Source of the DNA: JBDSSS01 sp963764195
Lineage (GTDB): Bacteria; Actinomycetota; Actinomycetes; Actinomycetales; Dermatophilaceae
Length of the DNA: 64,000 nt
Direction: 5' to 3'
Assembly: GCA_963764195.1 (NCBI GenBank)
Contig: CAVXRG010000002.1
Span: 310,001 to 374,000 of the forward strand
Every line of letters begins with the position of its first letter. Position 1 is the stretch's first letter. The notes beneath the pieces were generated by a model that did not search any database, was not told the origin of the DNA, and was given only the letters and a program-made list of their open reading frames with translations. This document shows positions 1-8,598 of the stretch, piece after piece. The position numbers were made by a program, and so were the translations under genes.

Positions 1-2
1 CG

Positions 3-560
3 AAGGTCGGGGGCCTGATCCTCGCCCTCACGGACGATCCGCAGTCGACGACCGCGTGGGCCGTCGGCGCGGCCGGCGAGGAGAGGCTCGGCAAGGGTCT
101 GGACAGCCTTGCCTCGGGCACCGTCCGGTTGCTGCACGACCGCCGGATCCCCAGGAGCAGGGCCAACATCGACCACATCGCAGTGACCGCCAGCGGTGTC
201 TACGTCATCGACGCCAAGAAGTACCGCGGCCGGCCTCGCCTCAAGGTCGAGGGTGGCCTGGTCCGGCCCCGCGTCGAGCGACTGCTCGTCGGCACTCGCG
301 ACTGCACCCGTCTGGTCGACGGACTGCTCACGCAGGTCGACGTCGTGCAGGGACTTCTCGACAGCGACGTCCCGGTCCATGGCGTTCTCTGCTTCGTCGA
401 GGCGCAGTGGCCACTGTTCGGGGGTTCCTTCACCACCCGGGGCGTGCAGGCGCTCTGGCCGCGGAAGCTCTATGCCCAGCTCGTCGCCGAGGGTCCGTAT
501 GCCGCGGAGGCGGTGACCGAGACCCACCGGGCACTCGCTCGCGCGCTCACTCCTGCCTAG
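3..560 (+). CDS. NERD (nuclease-related) domain protein, 5' end outside window
   Basis: The reading frame is open from the window edge to a TAG at 558-560, so the start codon lies upstream. The visible 185 residues contain the NERD pattern: a conserved segment near DHIAVTASGVYVIDAKKY, where the Asp and the DAKK motif correspond to the restriction-endonuclease-like core (D...D/E-x-K), followed by a helical tail. NERD proteins are thought to act on DNA, but the substrate is usually unknown. No domain beyond NERD is seen in the C-terminal part. The next gene is on the other strand, so this gene ends its transcription unit. Confidence 0.75.
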   Translation, partial: KVGGLILALTDDPQSTTAWAVGAAGEERLGKGLDSLASGTVRLLHDRRIPRSRANIDHIAVTASGVYVIDAKKYRGRPRLKVEGGLVRPRVERLLVGTRDCTRLVDGLLTQVDVVQGLLDSDVPVHGVLCFVEAQWPLFGGSFTTRGVQALWPRKLYAQLVAEGPYAAEAVTETHRALARALTPA

Positions 561-642
561 TCCGAGAGTGGTTCGTCACACGATCAGGGGGCGGCGCGAA
601 CCCTTCGAGCCACTCCACTTCATCGGAACCGGTGGTCAGCCG

Positions 643-1569
643 CTACCCGGCCAGTGCGTCGATGTAGGGGCGGGGGTCGGCCCGCTCGAAGTCGTGGATG
701 CCGGCGGTCCAGAGGGCGCCGACGGCCATGGTCCGGCGGACCGCACCGAACGTGATGACGTGGGCGATGGTTCCGCCGACGGAGTGGGCGACGGGAGGCT
801 GGCAGGTCGTGTCGACGAAGGTGTCGGCCAGGATGCCGTCGGCGACGGCTTCGCTCACGAAGGTGCGGAAGTCGGACCCGGCCCGCTCGTGGCGGGCCGC
901 CAGTCCGCTCATCGTCTGGTCGCTCTCGTCGGGCCAGCTCCCACCGCGCAGGGCGGAGAGCCAGTGCTCCTCCTGGGTGACCATGCCGTTGATGAGTCCG
1001 CGCAGGGTCGGCTCGTCATCGACGCCCTCGACCGACTGGGTGATGAGCTCGTCGAGGACGGTGTCGGGTAAACCGGACGCTGCGCTGATGATTGCGGTCA
1101 GCGATGTGACGTGGTGGTCGATGAGGTGCTGGATGAGATCCATCGGTTCCTCCTGTGACGGTGCCGGCAAGCGGATGCCGCCGGGTGGGTGGAAGTGGAC
1201 TCCGCTGGGACCGGGCAGCTCGAGGCGCCGGAAGCTGAACGGAGGATCTGAGCGAAGCTGGGTGGGCGTCGCTCCGTACGCCCGCACGAAGGCGCGGGTG
1301 AACGCTTCGTGGGAGCCGTAACCCGCTTCGAGAGCCACGTCGAGCACGTTCATCCCCGCGGCGTTGACGAGGCGGTGGGCGGCCCGCTCCAGCAGGACCC
1401 GTCGACGCAGGGCACCCGGTGCCTCGCCGCTGGTGGCGGAGATGAGCCGGTCGAAGTGGAAGCGCGACAGGAACGCCCGGGCGGCGAGCTCGTCGCCGTT
1501 CAGCGAGGGATCGTCGAGACTGGCCTGGGCCAGGTCGAGCATCCGCCGGGTCGCATCAGAGGTGGTCAT
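643..1569 (-). CDS. AraC-type HTH regulator fused to a DinB-like domain
   Basis: Of 308 residues, about 1-110 form an AraC/XylS-type double helix-turn-helix (FHFDRLISATSGEAPG, then GYGSHEAFTRAFVRAYG before TPTQLR). The rest is a helical DinB-like domain with metal-type histidines (LIDHHVTSLTAII, TQEEHWLSAL, VGGTIAHVITFGA). Normally the DNA-binding part of AraC proteins is C-terminal to a sensor; here it is N-terminal. Start chosen at ATG 1569 because the HTH begins directly after it; the frame is open 47 codons further but has no family similarity there. It lies 98 bases downstream of the GH3 gene on the same strand and may be read through from it. The ligand is unknown. Confidence 0.75.
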   Translation of the reverse strand: MTTSDATRRMLDLAQASLDDPSLNGDELAARAFLSRFHFDRLISATSGEAPGALRRRVLLERAAHRLVNAAGMNVLDVALEAGYGSHEAFTRAFVRAYGATPTQLRSDPPFSFRRLELPGPSGVHFHPPGGIRLPAPSQEEPMDLIQHLIDHHVTSLTAIISAASGLPDTVLDELITQSVEGVDDEPTLRGLINGMVTQEEHWLSALRGGSWPDESDQTMSGLAARHERAGSDFRTFVSEAVADGILADTFVDTTCQPPVAHSVGGTIAHVITFGAVRRTMAVGALWTAGIHDFERADPRPYIDALAG

Positions 1570-1667
1570 GGGTTCCACGATGCCGTGGCCGGGACCTGCC
1601 GTCTTGATGATTCTTGCCCAGCTGAGATGGCCGGCGGCCGACGGCTTCCGGGACCCTCGGCCGGTAC

Positions 1668-3977
1668 TCAGACGAGTGTCGTCGACGTCCACCGTTCGTC
1701 GGCCGTGCACACCTCGTGGAGGCCACCACCGAGGACGACCGCTGCGGTCGTCTCCCGCTCGGCGCAGGACGGCCCGACCCAGAGGGCGAACTCGCCCGGC
1801 TCGACGACCCGGAGACCGGCCCGGTTGGTGAAGGAGAGCCGGGCGGCCGGGACCGAGAACTCCACGATCGCGCTCTCGCCGGCCTGCAGCCTGATTCGCC
1901 GGTAGCCGACGAGCTGCGCGACTGGTCGTGTCACCGACGCCACGACGTCCCGGGCGTAGAGCTGGACCACGTCGTCACCGGTTCGGTCGCCGGTGTTGGT
2001 CACCCGGACCCGTGCGGTCAGTGGACCCGAGGTGCGCGGGTCCGACTCGACCACGAGCTCGTCGTGGACGAAGACGGTGTAGGACAGGCCGTGGCCGAAG
2101 GGCAGCGCGGGGGTGCTCCGGAGGTTGGTCACGTCGCCGTCCGCTCCGAGCCGCGGGTGGAGGTAGGAGTAGGGCTGCGAGCCCGCGGAGCGCGGCATGC
2201 TCACCGGGAGGCGTCCGGAGGGATTGACCCGACCAGCGAGGACACCCGCGATCGCGGGTCCCCCCTCCTCCCCAGGGAAGAAACTCTGCACGACTGCCGC
2301 GCAGCGCTCGAGAGCCCAGTCGATGGCGTAGGGCCGTCCCGTCAGCAGCACGAGCACCACCGGAGTCCCGGTCGAGATCAGTTCCTCGACCAGTCGACGC
2401 TGCACCCCGGGCAGCTCGAGGTCGTCGCGGTCGCACCCCTCGCCTACCGTGCCCCGGCCGAAGAGCCCAGCATGGTCTCCGACGACCACGACGGCGACGT
2501 CGGCGGACGCGACCACCGCGCGGGCCGCGGCGAAGCCTGACGTGTCGTCGTCGTCCACCGCGCATCCGCGCTCGAAGACGACCTCGCTCACAGGCAGCTC
2601 CGCCACGAGGGACTCGAGCACCGTGCGCACCTCCAGGCCCGACTCCGTTCCGGGATGGTGCGGCAGGACGTGGTTGACGAACGAGTAGCAGCCGAAGTGC
2701 GCCGAGGCTCGGTCGGCGTTCGGCCCCACGACCGCCACGCGGCGGGGACGGTCGAGTGGCAGCGACCCGTCGTTGGACAGCAGGACGACGGACTCCTCGG
2801 CGAGACGTGCTGCGATCCGGCGGTGCTCAGGAGAGTCGAGGTCGACGTCGGTCGGCGGCTCGTCCGCGAAGGTCTCGTCGAGCAGGCCCAGCTCCTCCTT
2901 CTGGGTGAGGGCCCGCAGGACGGCGCGGTCGACGAGTGCCTCGTCGACCTCCCCCGCGCGGATCGCCTCGGCCAGCGGGGCGAGGAAGGCGTCGCCGGTC
3001 GGCAGCTCGATGTCGAGCCCCGCGCGAAGGGCCTGCCCGGCGGCGTCACCGAGGTCCCGGGCGACGTCGTGGAGCAGGTGCAGGAAGGCAACGCCGAAGT
3101 AGTCCGCGACGACCGTTCCGTCGAAACCCCAGCGGTCGCGCAGCACCCCGGTGAGCAGGAGTGGGTCGGCGGCGACGGGCACCCCGTCGATCTCCGTGTA
3201 GGAGCTCATGACCGATCTGGCGCCGCCGTCGAGGACGGCCATCTCGAAGGGGACGAGCAGGACGTCCTCGATCTCACGTGAGCCGGCGTGCACGGGGGCG
3301 AAGTTGCGCCCCGCCTGCGAGCCGGAGTAGCCGACGAAGTGCTTGAGCGTGGCGTGGACGCCGGTGGACTGCAGGCCACGCACGTAGGAGGTGCCGAGCG
3401 ATCCCACGACGTAGGGGTCCTCGGAGATGCACTCGTCCACCCGGCCCCAGCGTGGGTCCCGGATGACGTCGAGGACCGGGGCGAGCCCCTGGTGCACGCC
3501 CAGCGCGTGCATCGACCGGCCGATGGCCGCGCCCATCTCGGTGACGAGCACGGGGTTGAACGAGGCCCCCCACGCGAGCGGGGTCGGGAACGTCGCTGCC
3601 CGCCAGGCCGAGAGCCCGGTCAGGCACTCCTCGTGGACGAGCGCGGGGATGCCGAGCCGCGTCTCGGTGACGAGCCGGCGTTGAAAGCTCCACAGCCAAC
3701 GGGCCCGCTCGACGGGGTCGACGGGTCGGGTGCCGTAGGCCCTGGTGAGGTGTCCCAGGCCGTTGCGGCTCCGGTCGTCCAGACCCTGCTCTTCGCTGAA
3801 CTGCCCCTGAAGCGGGGCCACGGCCTCGCCATCACCCTTCTCCCAGAATCCGACGATCTGGGCGAGCTTCTCGTCGAGGGTCATTCGCGCGAGGAGCTGG
3901 GCCGGGCGGTCTCCGAGCGCAGGAGCTGGGGAGGTGACCGGTGCGTCAGGGGGTCGAACGATCGACAGGTGCGTCAT
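1668..3977 (-). CDS. glycoside hydrolase family 3 beta-xylosidase/beta-glucosidase
   Basis: 769 residues with no signal peptide, so a cytoplasmic exo-glycosidase. The N-terminal TIM barrel has HEECLTG, DPRWGR, ISEDPY and KHFVGYS motifs; the nucleophile is Asp292 in GTVVADYFGV. An alpha/beta domain follows, and a fibronectin III-like domain closes the protein (GDDVVQLYARD). GH3 enzymes remove single sugars from the non-reducing end of oligosaccharides. Neighbouring xylanases and a sugar importer suggest beta-xylosidase, but GH3 specificity cannot be read from sequence alone. Start ATG 3977 has GAAAGG just upstream. It is 34 bases downstream of the permease gene and is the last catabolic gene of the operon. 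Confidence 0.9.
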   Translation of the reverse strand: MTHLSIVRPPDAPVTSPAPALGDRPAQLLARMTLDEKLAQIVGFWEKGDGEAVAPLQGQFSEEQGLDDRSRNGLGHLTRAYGTRPVDPVERARWLWSFQRRLVTETRLGIPALVHEECLTGLSAWRAATFPTPLAWGASFNPVLVTEMGAAIGRSMHALGVHQGLAPVLDVIRDPRWGRVDECISEDPYVVGSLGTSYVRGLQSTGVHATLKHFVGYSGSQAGRNFAPVHAGSREIEDVLLVPFEMAVLDGGARSVMSSYTEIDGVPVAADPLLLTGVLRDRWGFDGTVVADYFGVAFLHLLHDVARDLGDAAGQALRAGLDIELPTGDAFLAPLAEAIRAGEVDEALVDRAVLRALTQKEELGLLDETFADEPPTDVDLDSPEHRRIAARLAEESVVLLSNDGSLPLDRPRRVAVVGPNADRASAHFGCYSFVNHVLPHHPGTESGLEVRTVLESLVAELPVSEVVFERGCAVDDDDTSGFAAARAVVASADVAVVVVGDHAGLFGRGTVGEGCDRDDLELPGVQRRLVEELISTGTPVVLVLLTGRPYAIDWALERCAAVVQSFFPGEEGGPAIAGVLAGRVNPSGRLPVSMPRSAGSQPYSYLHPRLGADGDVTNLRSTPALPFGHGLSYTVFVHDELVVESDPRTSGPLTARVRVTNTGDRTGDDVVQLYARDVVASVTRPVAQLVGYRRIRLQAGESAIVEFSVPAARLSFTNRAGLRVVEPGEFALWVGPSCAERETTAAVVLGGGLHEVCTADERWTSTTLV

Positions 3978-4011
3978 CGAATACCTTTCGGAGGAGGGTG
4001 GCGGGCCGGGG

Positions 4012-4911
4012 TCAGCCCTTGACGGCACCTTGGAGACCGTTGACGATCCGCTTCTGCATCGCCAAGAAGAAGACCAGGGCGGGGACCATCGCGAGGGTGG
4101 TGAACGCGAAGACGCCGGCGGAGTCGGACGAGTGCTGCGAGGAGAAGTCGGCGACGCCGAGGGGCAACGTCTTCATGTCGCCCTGCAGCAGGAGCAGCGG
4201 TAGCAGATACGCGTTCCACGACCCCACGAAGGCGAGGACGCCGACGGTCACCATGCCCGGCCCGGAGAGGGGCAGCAGGATCCGCCAGAAGAACCCGATG
4301 CGGGTAGCGCCGTCGATGGCCGCCGCCTCCTCGAGCTCGTCCGGCAGCGCCATCAGGAACGGGCGCAGGATCACCACGGTGATCGGCAGCGCAAAGGCTG
4401 CCTGGGGCAGCGCCACCCCCCACCACGTGTTGGCGAGGTGGAGGTCCTTGGACACGAGGATGAACAGCGGGATGATCGCGACGGTCGCGGGGAAGAGCAG
4501 TCCCACGACGAAGACCATGAAGAGCGGCTCGCGCCAGCGGAACCGGTAGCGGGCCAAGGGGTATGCCGCCATCAGCCCGAAGACGACGACGATCGCCGTC
4601 GTCACCAGCGCGATGACCGACGAGTTGAGGGCGTACTGCCAGAAGCTCGGGTTCTTCAGGACGCCGACGTAGTTGCTGAGGACCCACGGGTGGGGGAACC
4701 CGGCAGGGGACTCAGCGAGCTGCCCGTTGGTGCGGAAGCCGCCGAGGACGCCGTAGAGGACCGGCCCGAGGGTGACCGCCACGACGACGAGGGCGATCCC
4801 GTAGACGAGGGGGCTGCCACCGTTGTATGCCGAGCGGCGTCTGGCCCGGGCCGGGGTCGCCACGTTGTCCGCGTCGCGGGGGGCGCGGCGGGATGCGCTT
4901 GACAGGCTCAT
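4012..4911 (-). CDS. carbohydrate ABC transporter permease (MalG type)
   Basis: 299 residues with six hydrophobic segments and the EAA loop near the C-terminal third (ELEEAAAIDGATRIGFFWRI), the site that docks the ATPase. Family: CUT1 inner-membrane component that forms the pore together with the permease upstream. Start ATG 4911 overlaps the stop of the upstream permease by four bases (ATGA), so the two are translationally coupled. No ATPase gene is present in the locus; CUT1 importers in actinobacteria commonly share one MsiK-type ATPase encoded elsewhere. Likely substrate is xylo-oligosaccharides, from context. Confidence 0.9.
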   Translation of the reverse strand: MSLSSASRRAPRDADNVATPARARRRSAYNGGSPLVYGIALVVVAVTLGPVLYGVLGGFRTNGQLAESPAGFPHPWVLSNYVGVLKNPSFWQYALNSSVIALVTTAIVVVFGLMAAYPLARYRFRWREPLFMVFVVGLLFPATVAIIPLFILVSKDLHLANTWWGVALPQAAFALPITVVILRPFLMALPDELEEAAAIDGATRIGFFWRILLPLSGPGMVTVGVLAFVGSWNAYLLPLLLLQGDMKTLPLGVADFSSQHSSDSAGVFAFTTLAMVPALVFFLAMQKRIVNGLQGAVKG

Positions 4912-5942
4912 CGCTTCGCCTTCCTCGGGGTCGTGTCCTGGGTGTCGCGACGCAGGACGAATCGCTGGTAGAGCAGCGCCAGGACGAGCGCGATGACGAA
5001 GAGGACGACGGAGGCGGCGGCGGCGATCCCGTAGTTCTGCCGCTTGGTGCCCTCGGTGATGAGGAAGGTGGCCATCGTCGTCGTGGAGTTGGCGGGGCCG
5101 CCACCGGTGAGGATCCAGACCATGTCGAAGAGCTGGAGCGAGCCGATCATGGACAGGAAGGCCCAGGTTCGCAGGGTCGGGCCGAGCAACGGGATCGTGA
5201 TCTTGCGCTGGACCTGCCACCACGAGGCGCCGTCGATCTGGGCGGCCTCGTAGAGCTCCTCGGGCACGCCCTGGAGACCGGCGAGGAAGAGGATGACGGC
5301 GAGACCGAGGTACTTCCAGGTGAGGACGACGACCACGGTCCAGAGCGCGAGCTCCGGCGTGCCGAGCCAGCCCTGCTCAGGCCCGTCGATGCCGACGGCC
5401 CCGAGGATGGCGTCGATGACGCCGTACTGCGGCTGGAGCAGCTGCAGCCAGACGACGCCGGCGATGACCTCGGCGAGGACGTAGGGCACGAAGATGATCG
5501 TCCGGAGCAGTCCCTGTCCCCACATCTTGCGGTTGAGCAGCAGGGCGATCGCGAGGCCCAGCGGGAGCTGGATGAGGATCGAGAGGACGGCGATCACCAG
5601 GTTGTGCATCAGCGCGTCGGTGAAGACGGTGTTGTGCAGGACGCTGACGTAGTTCTTCAGGCCGACGAAGTCGACGAGCGGCCCGAAGCCCTTCCACCGG
5701 TAGACGGAGAACTGCACCGCCCGCAGGATCGGCCAGACGACGAAGAAGAGGAAGAGCAGGAGCGCGGGGCCCACGAAGAAGAGGATCTCCAGGCGCATGC
5801 GCACCGACGATCCGACGCCGCTCCCGCCGGGGGCCCGGCCCGCCGACCGCGCGGGTGCGCGGTCGGCGGCCGATGCCGTCGCGGTGGACGTAGCGGGCGA
5901 GGCGGTGCCCGAGGCGTTTGCCTCGTCTGCCACGGCGCTCAC
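4908..5942 (-). CDS. carbohydrate ABC transporter permease (MalF type)
   Basis: 344 residues: a polar Ala/Ser-rich N-terminal tail of about 50 residues, then six hydrophobic segments. The EAA loop reads ELYEAAQIDGASWWQVQRKI. It pairs with the downstream permease to form the transmembrane channel of a CUT1 sugar importer. Start is GTG at 5942, overlapping the stop of the binding-protein gene (GTGA), so binding protein, permease and permease are one transcript. Confidence 0.9.
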   Translation of the reverse strand: MSAVADEANASGTASPATSTATASAADRAPARSAGRAPGGSGVGSSVRMRLEILFFVGPALLLFLFFVVWPILRAVQFSVYRWKGFGPLVDFVGLKNYVSVLHNTVFTDALMHNLVIAVLSILIQLPLGLAIALLLNRKMWGQGLLRTIIFVPYVLAEVIAGVVWLQLLQPQYGVIDAILGAVGIDGPEQGWLGTPELALWTVVVVLTWKYLGLAVILFLAGLQGVPEELYEAAQIDGASWWQVQRKITIPLLGPTLRTWAFLSMIGSLQLFDMVWILTGGGPANSTTTMATFLITEGTKRQNYGIAAAASVVLFVIALVLALLYQRFVLRRDTQDTTPRKAKR

Positions 5943-7240
5943 TTCGCCGCGTCGGCTGCTTGCTGCGTGGCGTCCACGATGTCCTTCGGGCTCGCCTTGC
6001 CGGCGAACATGAGGGCGATCGCGTCGTTCATCGCGCCCCCGACGGACGCGCCGAAGGCCGTGTCGAAGTAGAGCTGGACATAGGGGGCCGAGTCGCGGAC
6101 CTTGAGCAGCTCCGCGAGGGCCGGGTCGGCGACGTACTCCGAGGCCGTCGGGTTGGTCGGCAGGCCCATGTTCTTCTCCGCGAAGCCCTTCTGGACCTTG
6201 TCGGACAGCAGGTACTTGGCGAAGTCGACCGCCTGGTCCGGCGCGTCCTGGGAGACAGCCCAGGCATCGCCGCCACCGAGCTGCGCGTTCTCGCCGCCCT
6301 GGCCGCCCGCGACGGACGGGAAGGAGAACCAGCCCAGGTCCGTGCCGAGGCCCTTGTTGTCATCGGTGAGACCCTGCATCACGCCGGGCTCCCACTGGCC
6401 CTGCATCTCCATCGCGACCTTGCCGGTGGCGAGCAGGCCGGACGCGCTCGTCGCGCCCGTCTGGGCCGGGGTCGACAGGAAGCCCTTGTTGAACGGGTCC
6501 GCCTGGACGAGTTTCTCGACGTCCTGACCCGCCTTGAGGAAGCACGGGTCGGAGAAGTCGAGGCTCGTCACGGCGCCCTCGAGCACCTGCTGCGGGCACT
6601 CGCGGATCGAGAAGTAGTACCAGTAGTGCGCAGCGGGCCACTTGTCGCCCGCCCCCACCGAGATGGGCGCGATGCCGGCCTTCTTCAGCTTGTCGATGTC
6701 GGCGTAGAGCTCGTCCCAGGTGGCCGGCGAGCCGTTGATGCCCGCCTTGCTGAAGAGCGACTTGTTGAACCAGAAGCCGACGACGCCGAGGTTGAACGGG
6801 AGGGCGTAGGTCTTGCCGTTGACCTGCCAGCCGGAGACGGCACCGCCGAGCTTGGAGATTTCGGCCGAGGCGGAGTCGGACAGGTCCTTGGTGAGGCCAG
6901 CCGCCACGTGGTCGGCGAGCTCGCCGCCGCCGCGCTCCATGTAGACGTCGGGGGCGTCGCCGCTCTGGAATGCCGCGTCGAGCTTGGTCAGCATGTCCTC
7001 GTGCTGCATGGCGCTGACCTTGACGACCACTCCCGGGTGGGCGGACTCGTAGTCCTTGGCGACCTGGTCGTAGTAGGTCTTGCCCTCTCCCGTGTTGGAG
7101 TTGTGCCACCAGCTGATGGTGACGCCGTCGCCGCCCGCGCCGGTCGAACCGCCACCGCTGTCGGAGCCCGAGCCGCAGGCTGCGAGCAAAGCGATACCAA
7201 GTCCGGCGGCGACCGCCCGGAAAACCGGTGTCCGGTTCAT
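5939..7240 (-). CDS. extracellular sugar-binding lipoprotein of ABC importer
   Basis: 433 residues. The N-terminus is a lipoprotein signal with lipobox LLAAC (Cys about residue 21), followed by a Gly/Ser linker, then a family 1 solute-binding fold (ISWWHNSNTGEGK near the start, aromatic ligand-face residues such as WYYFSI and GQWEPG). It captures the sugar outside the membrane and delivers it to the two downstream permeases. Start ATG 7240 is preceded by GAGGAG at a good distance. The gene is first in the operon, behind a promoter with a LacI-type operator, so it should be induced by the oligosaccharide that releases the regulator. Confidence 0.92.
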   Translation of the reverse strand: MNRTPVFRAVAAGLGIALLAACGSGSDSGGGSTGAGGDGVTISWWHNSNTGEGKTYYDQVAKDYESAHPGVVVKVSAMQHEDMLTKLDAAFQSGDAPDVYMERGGGELADHVAAGLTKDLSDSASAEISKLGGAVSGWQVNGKTYALPFNLGVVGFWFNKSLFSKAGINGSPATWDELYADIDKLKKAGIAPISVGAGDKWPAAHYWYYFSIRECPQQVLEGAVTSLDFSDPCFLKAGQDVEKLVQADPFNKGFLSTPAQTGATSASGLLATGKVAMEMQGQWEPGVMQGLTDDNKGLGTDLGWFSFPSVAGGQGGENAQLGGGDAWAVSQDAPDQAVDFAKYLLSDKVQKGFAEKNMGLPTNPTASEYVADPALAELLKVRDSAPYVQLYFDTAFGASVGGAMNDAIALMFAGKASPKDIVDATQQAADAAK

Positions 7241-7284
7241 CGATGAAACTCCTCGTCGTCGTTGAGCGGGGTGGATGTCGGCCA

Positions 7285-7313
7285 ACCGTCGCAGGCAGCC
7301 AAGACCGTGTCAA
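7285..7313 (-). promoter_or_regulatory. promoter of the xylo-oligosaccharide import operon
   Basis: On the minus strand a perfect -35 TTGACA lies at 7313-7308; 17 bases later is a weak -10, GACGGT (7290-7285). The LacI-type operator at 7321-7334 lies immediately upstream of the -35. The binding-protein start is 45 bases downstream. Confidence 0.5.
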
Positions 7314-7334
7314 TCGTTGTCGATAACGGTATCG
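7311..7334. promoter_or_regulatory. LacI-type operator O1 (importer operon)
   Basis: CGATAACGGTATCG at 7321-7334 is one base away from the perfect palindrome at 8528-8541. The preceding block CAATCGTTGT (7311-7320) is repeated exactly before the operator at 9915, giving an 18-base identity between the two sites. The centre CG with AT-rich half sites is typical of LacI/GalR operators. The likely binder is the LacI protein encoded next to it. Confidence 0.8.
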
Positions 7335-7478
7335 CAACGCGACGAGAATGACGGGTGGCGCCCGGATGCGCAACCCCCGGGGCGGCGAGAGGCTCCGGAC
7401 GCGATGCTGGGGCGCGCCGACGTCGTGGGTCACCGGCTCGGCGAGAAGGACGCCCCTACTCCGGGACGGGCCGCGGTC

Positions 7479-8480
7479 TCAGAGCGCGCGACAGGACAAG
7501 CGCTCGACCAGCTCCGTGGGGAGGGTGACGTGGGTCGACGCCGGCTGGTCACCCTGGAGCATCCCCAGGAGCATCGCCAAGGCCGTCGCACCGAGGTCAT
7601 GCAGCGGCTGGCTGATCGTCGTCAGGGGAGGGTGGGCGAGTGCCGACTCCGGGACGTTGTCGAAGCCGATCACCGAGAGGTCGTCGGGCACCGACATGCC
7701 GAGCTCACGCGCCACGTCCATGGTGCGGATCGCCGAGAGGTCGTTGGCCGCGAAGATCGCGGTCGGGGGCTCGGGAAGGGTGAGCAGCGCCCGAGCCGGA
7801 GCCTCGGCGGTCGTCGCCCGGTAGTCGCCCATGGTGACGAGCTGCTCGTCGATGGTCACTCCCGCACGCCGCATGGCGTGGCGAAAGCCCTTCTCGCGCA
7901 AGCGGGCCGACTCCAAGTCGGGCCGCCCGCCGACCAGCGCGATCCGTCGGTGCCCCAGTCCGAGCAGGTGGTCGGTGGCCAGGACCGCCCCGGCGAAGTT
8001 GTCGGCGTCGACGGTCGGCACCCCGGAGGGGCCGGTGTGGGCGTCGATGGCGACTACCGGGACACCGTCGCGAGCGTCGACGACCGTCGGGGTGACGATG
8101 ATCGCCCCGTCGATCAGCGTGCCCCCCAGTCTCGAGAGCGAGCGACGTTCCCAGCCCACTGCTCCACCGCCGCGGCCGCCCGAGAATGCGAGCAGGTCAT
8201 ACCCACTCGGCCCGATCGCCTCCGAGACTCCCTTGAGCAGCTCGGAGCTGAAGGGCTCGAACTCGGCGACGAGGACGCCGATGACGTTGGTCCGGTGGCT
8301 GCGGAGGCTGCGGGCGCCGAGGCTGGTCTCGTAACCCAGCTCGTCGACCACGCCGGACACGCGCTCGATGGTGGCCTGCGAGACGCCGTACCGCCCGTTG
8401 ACGACCTTCGAAACGGTCGCGACGGAGACGCCGGCCTGCCGCGCCACGTCCTCCATCTTCACCCGTCCGCGACCGCTCAC
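7479..8480 (-). CDS. LacI-family transcriptional regulator of the xylan locus
   Basis: 333 residues. The LacI HTH is at the N-terminus (MEDVARQAGVSVATVSKVVNGRYGVSQ), followed by a periplasmic-binding-protein-like effector domain (IGVLVAEFEPFSSELL, IAVDADNF-type strands, PDDLSVIGFDNVPES). Start taken as GTG 8480; ATG 8456 is an alternative that would still keep the HTH. It is divergent from the cytoplasmic xylanase, with operator O2 in between, and is flanked by O1 and O3, so it probably represses all three units and itself. The inducer is probably a xylo-oligosaccharide or xylose (inference). Confidence 0.9.
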   Translation of the reverse strand: MSGRGRVKMEDVARQAGVSVATVSKVVNGRYGVSQATIERVSGVVDELGYETSLGARSLRSHRTNVIGVLVAEFEPFSSELLKGVSEAIGPSGYDLLAFSGGRGGGAVGWERRSLSRLGGTLIDGAIIVTPTVVDARDGVPVVAIDAHTGPSGVPTVDADNFAGAVLATDHLLGLGHRRIALVGGRPDLESARLREKGFRHAMRRAGVTIDEQLVTMGDYRATTAEAPARALLTLPEPPTAIFAANDLSAIRTMDVARELGMSVPDDLSVIGFDNVPESALAHPPLTTISQPLHDLGATALAMLLGMLQGDQPASTHVTLPTELVERLSCRAL

Positions 8481-8527
8481 ACACACATGGTATCGGGGGG
8501 GTTCGAAGGCATCGTCGAGATCACTGG

Positions 8528-8541
8528 CGATAACGTTATCG
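8528..8541. promoter_or_regulatory. LacI-type operator O2 (divergent regulator/xylanase)
   Basis: Perfect 14-base palindrome CGATAACGTTATCG in the 118-base gap between the divergent lacI-type gene and the cytoplasmic xylanase. It fits autoregulation plus control of the xylanase. Confidence 0.85.
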
Positions 8542-8598
8542 ACCAGATGCGGCCACGGCTCGACATCACCTCGTCCGATACCGACCCAGGAGTCGACC

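Noticed and set aside
4827..6071. Long plus-strand open frame opposite the ABC permease genes
   Set aside because: Asp/Glu/Arg-rich shadow of the GC-rich coding strand; no homology, and the minus-strand permeases are unmistakable.
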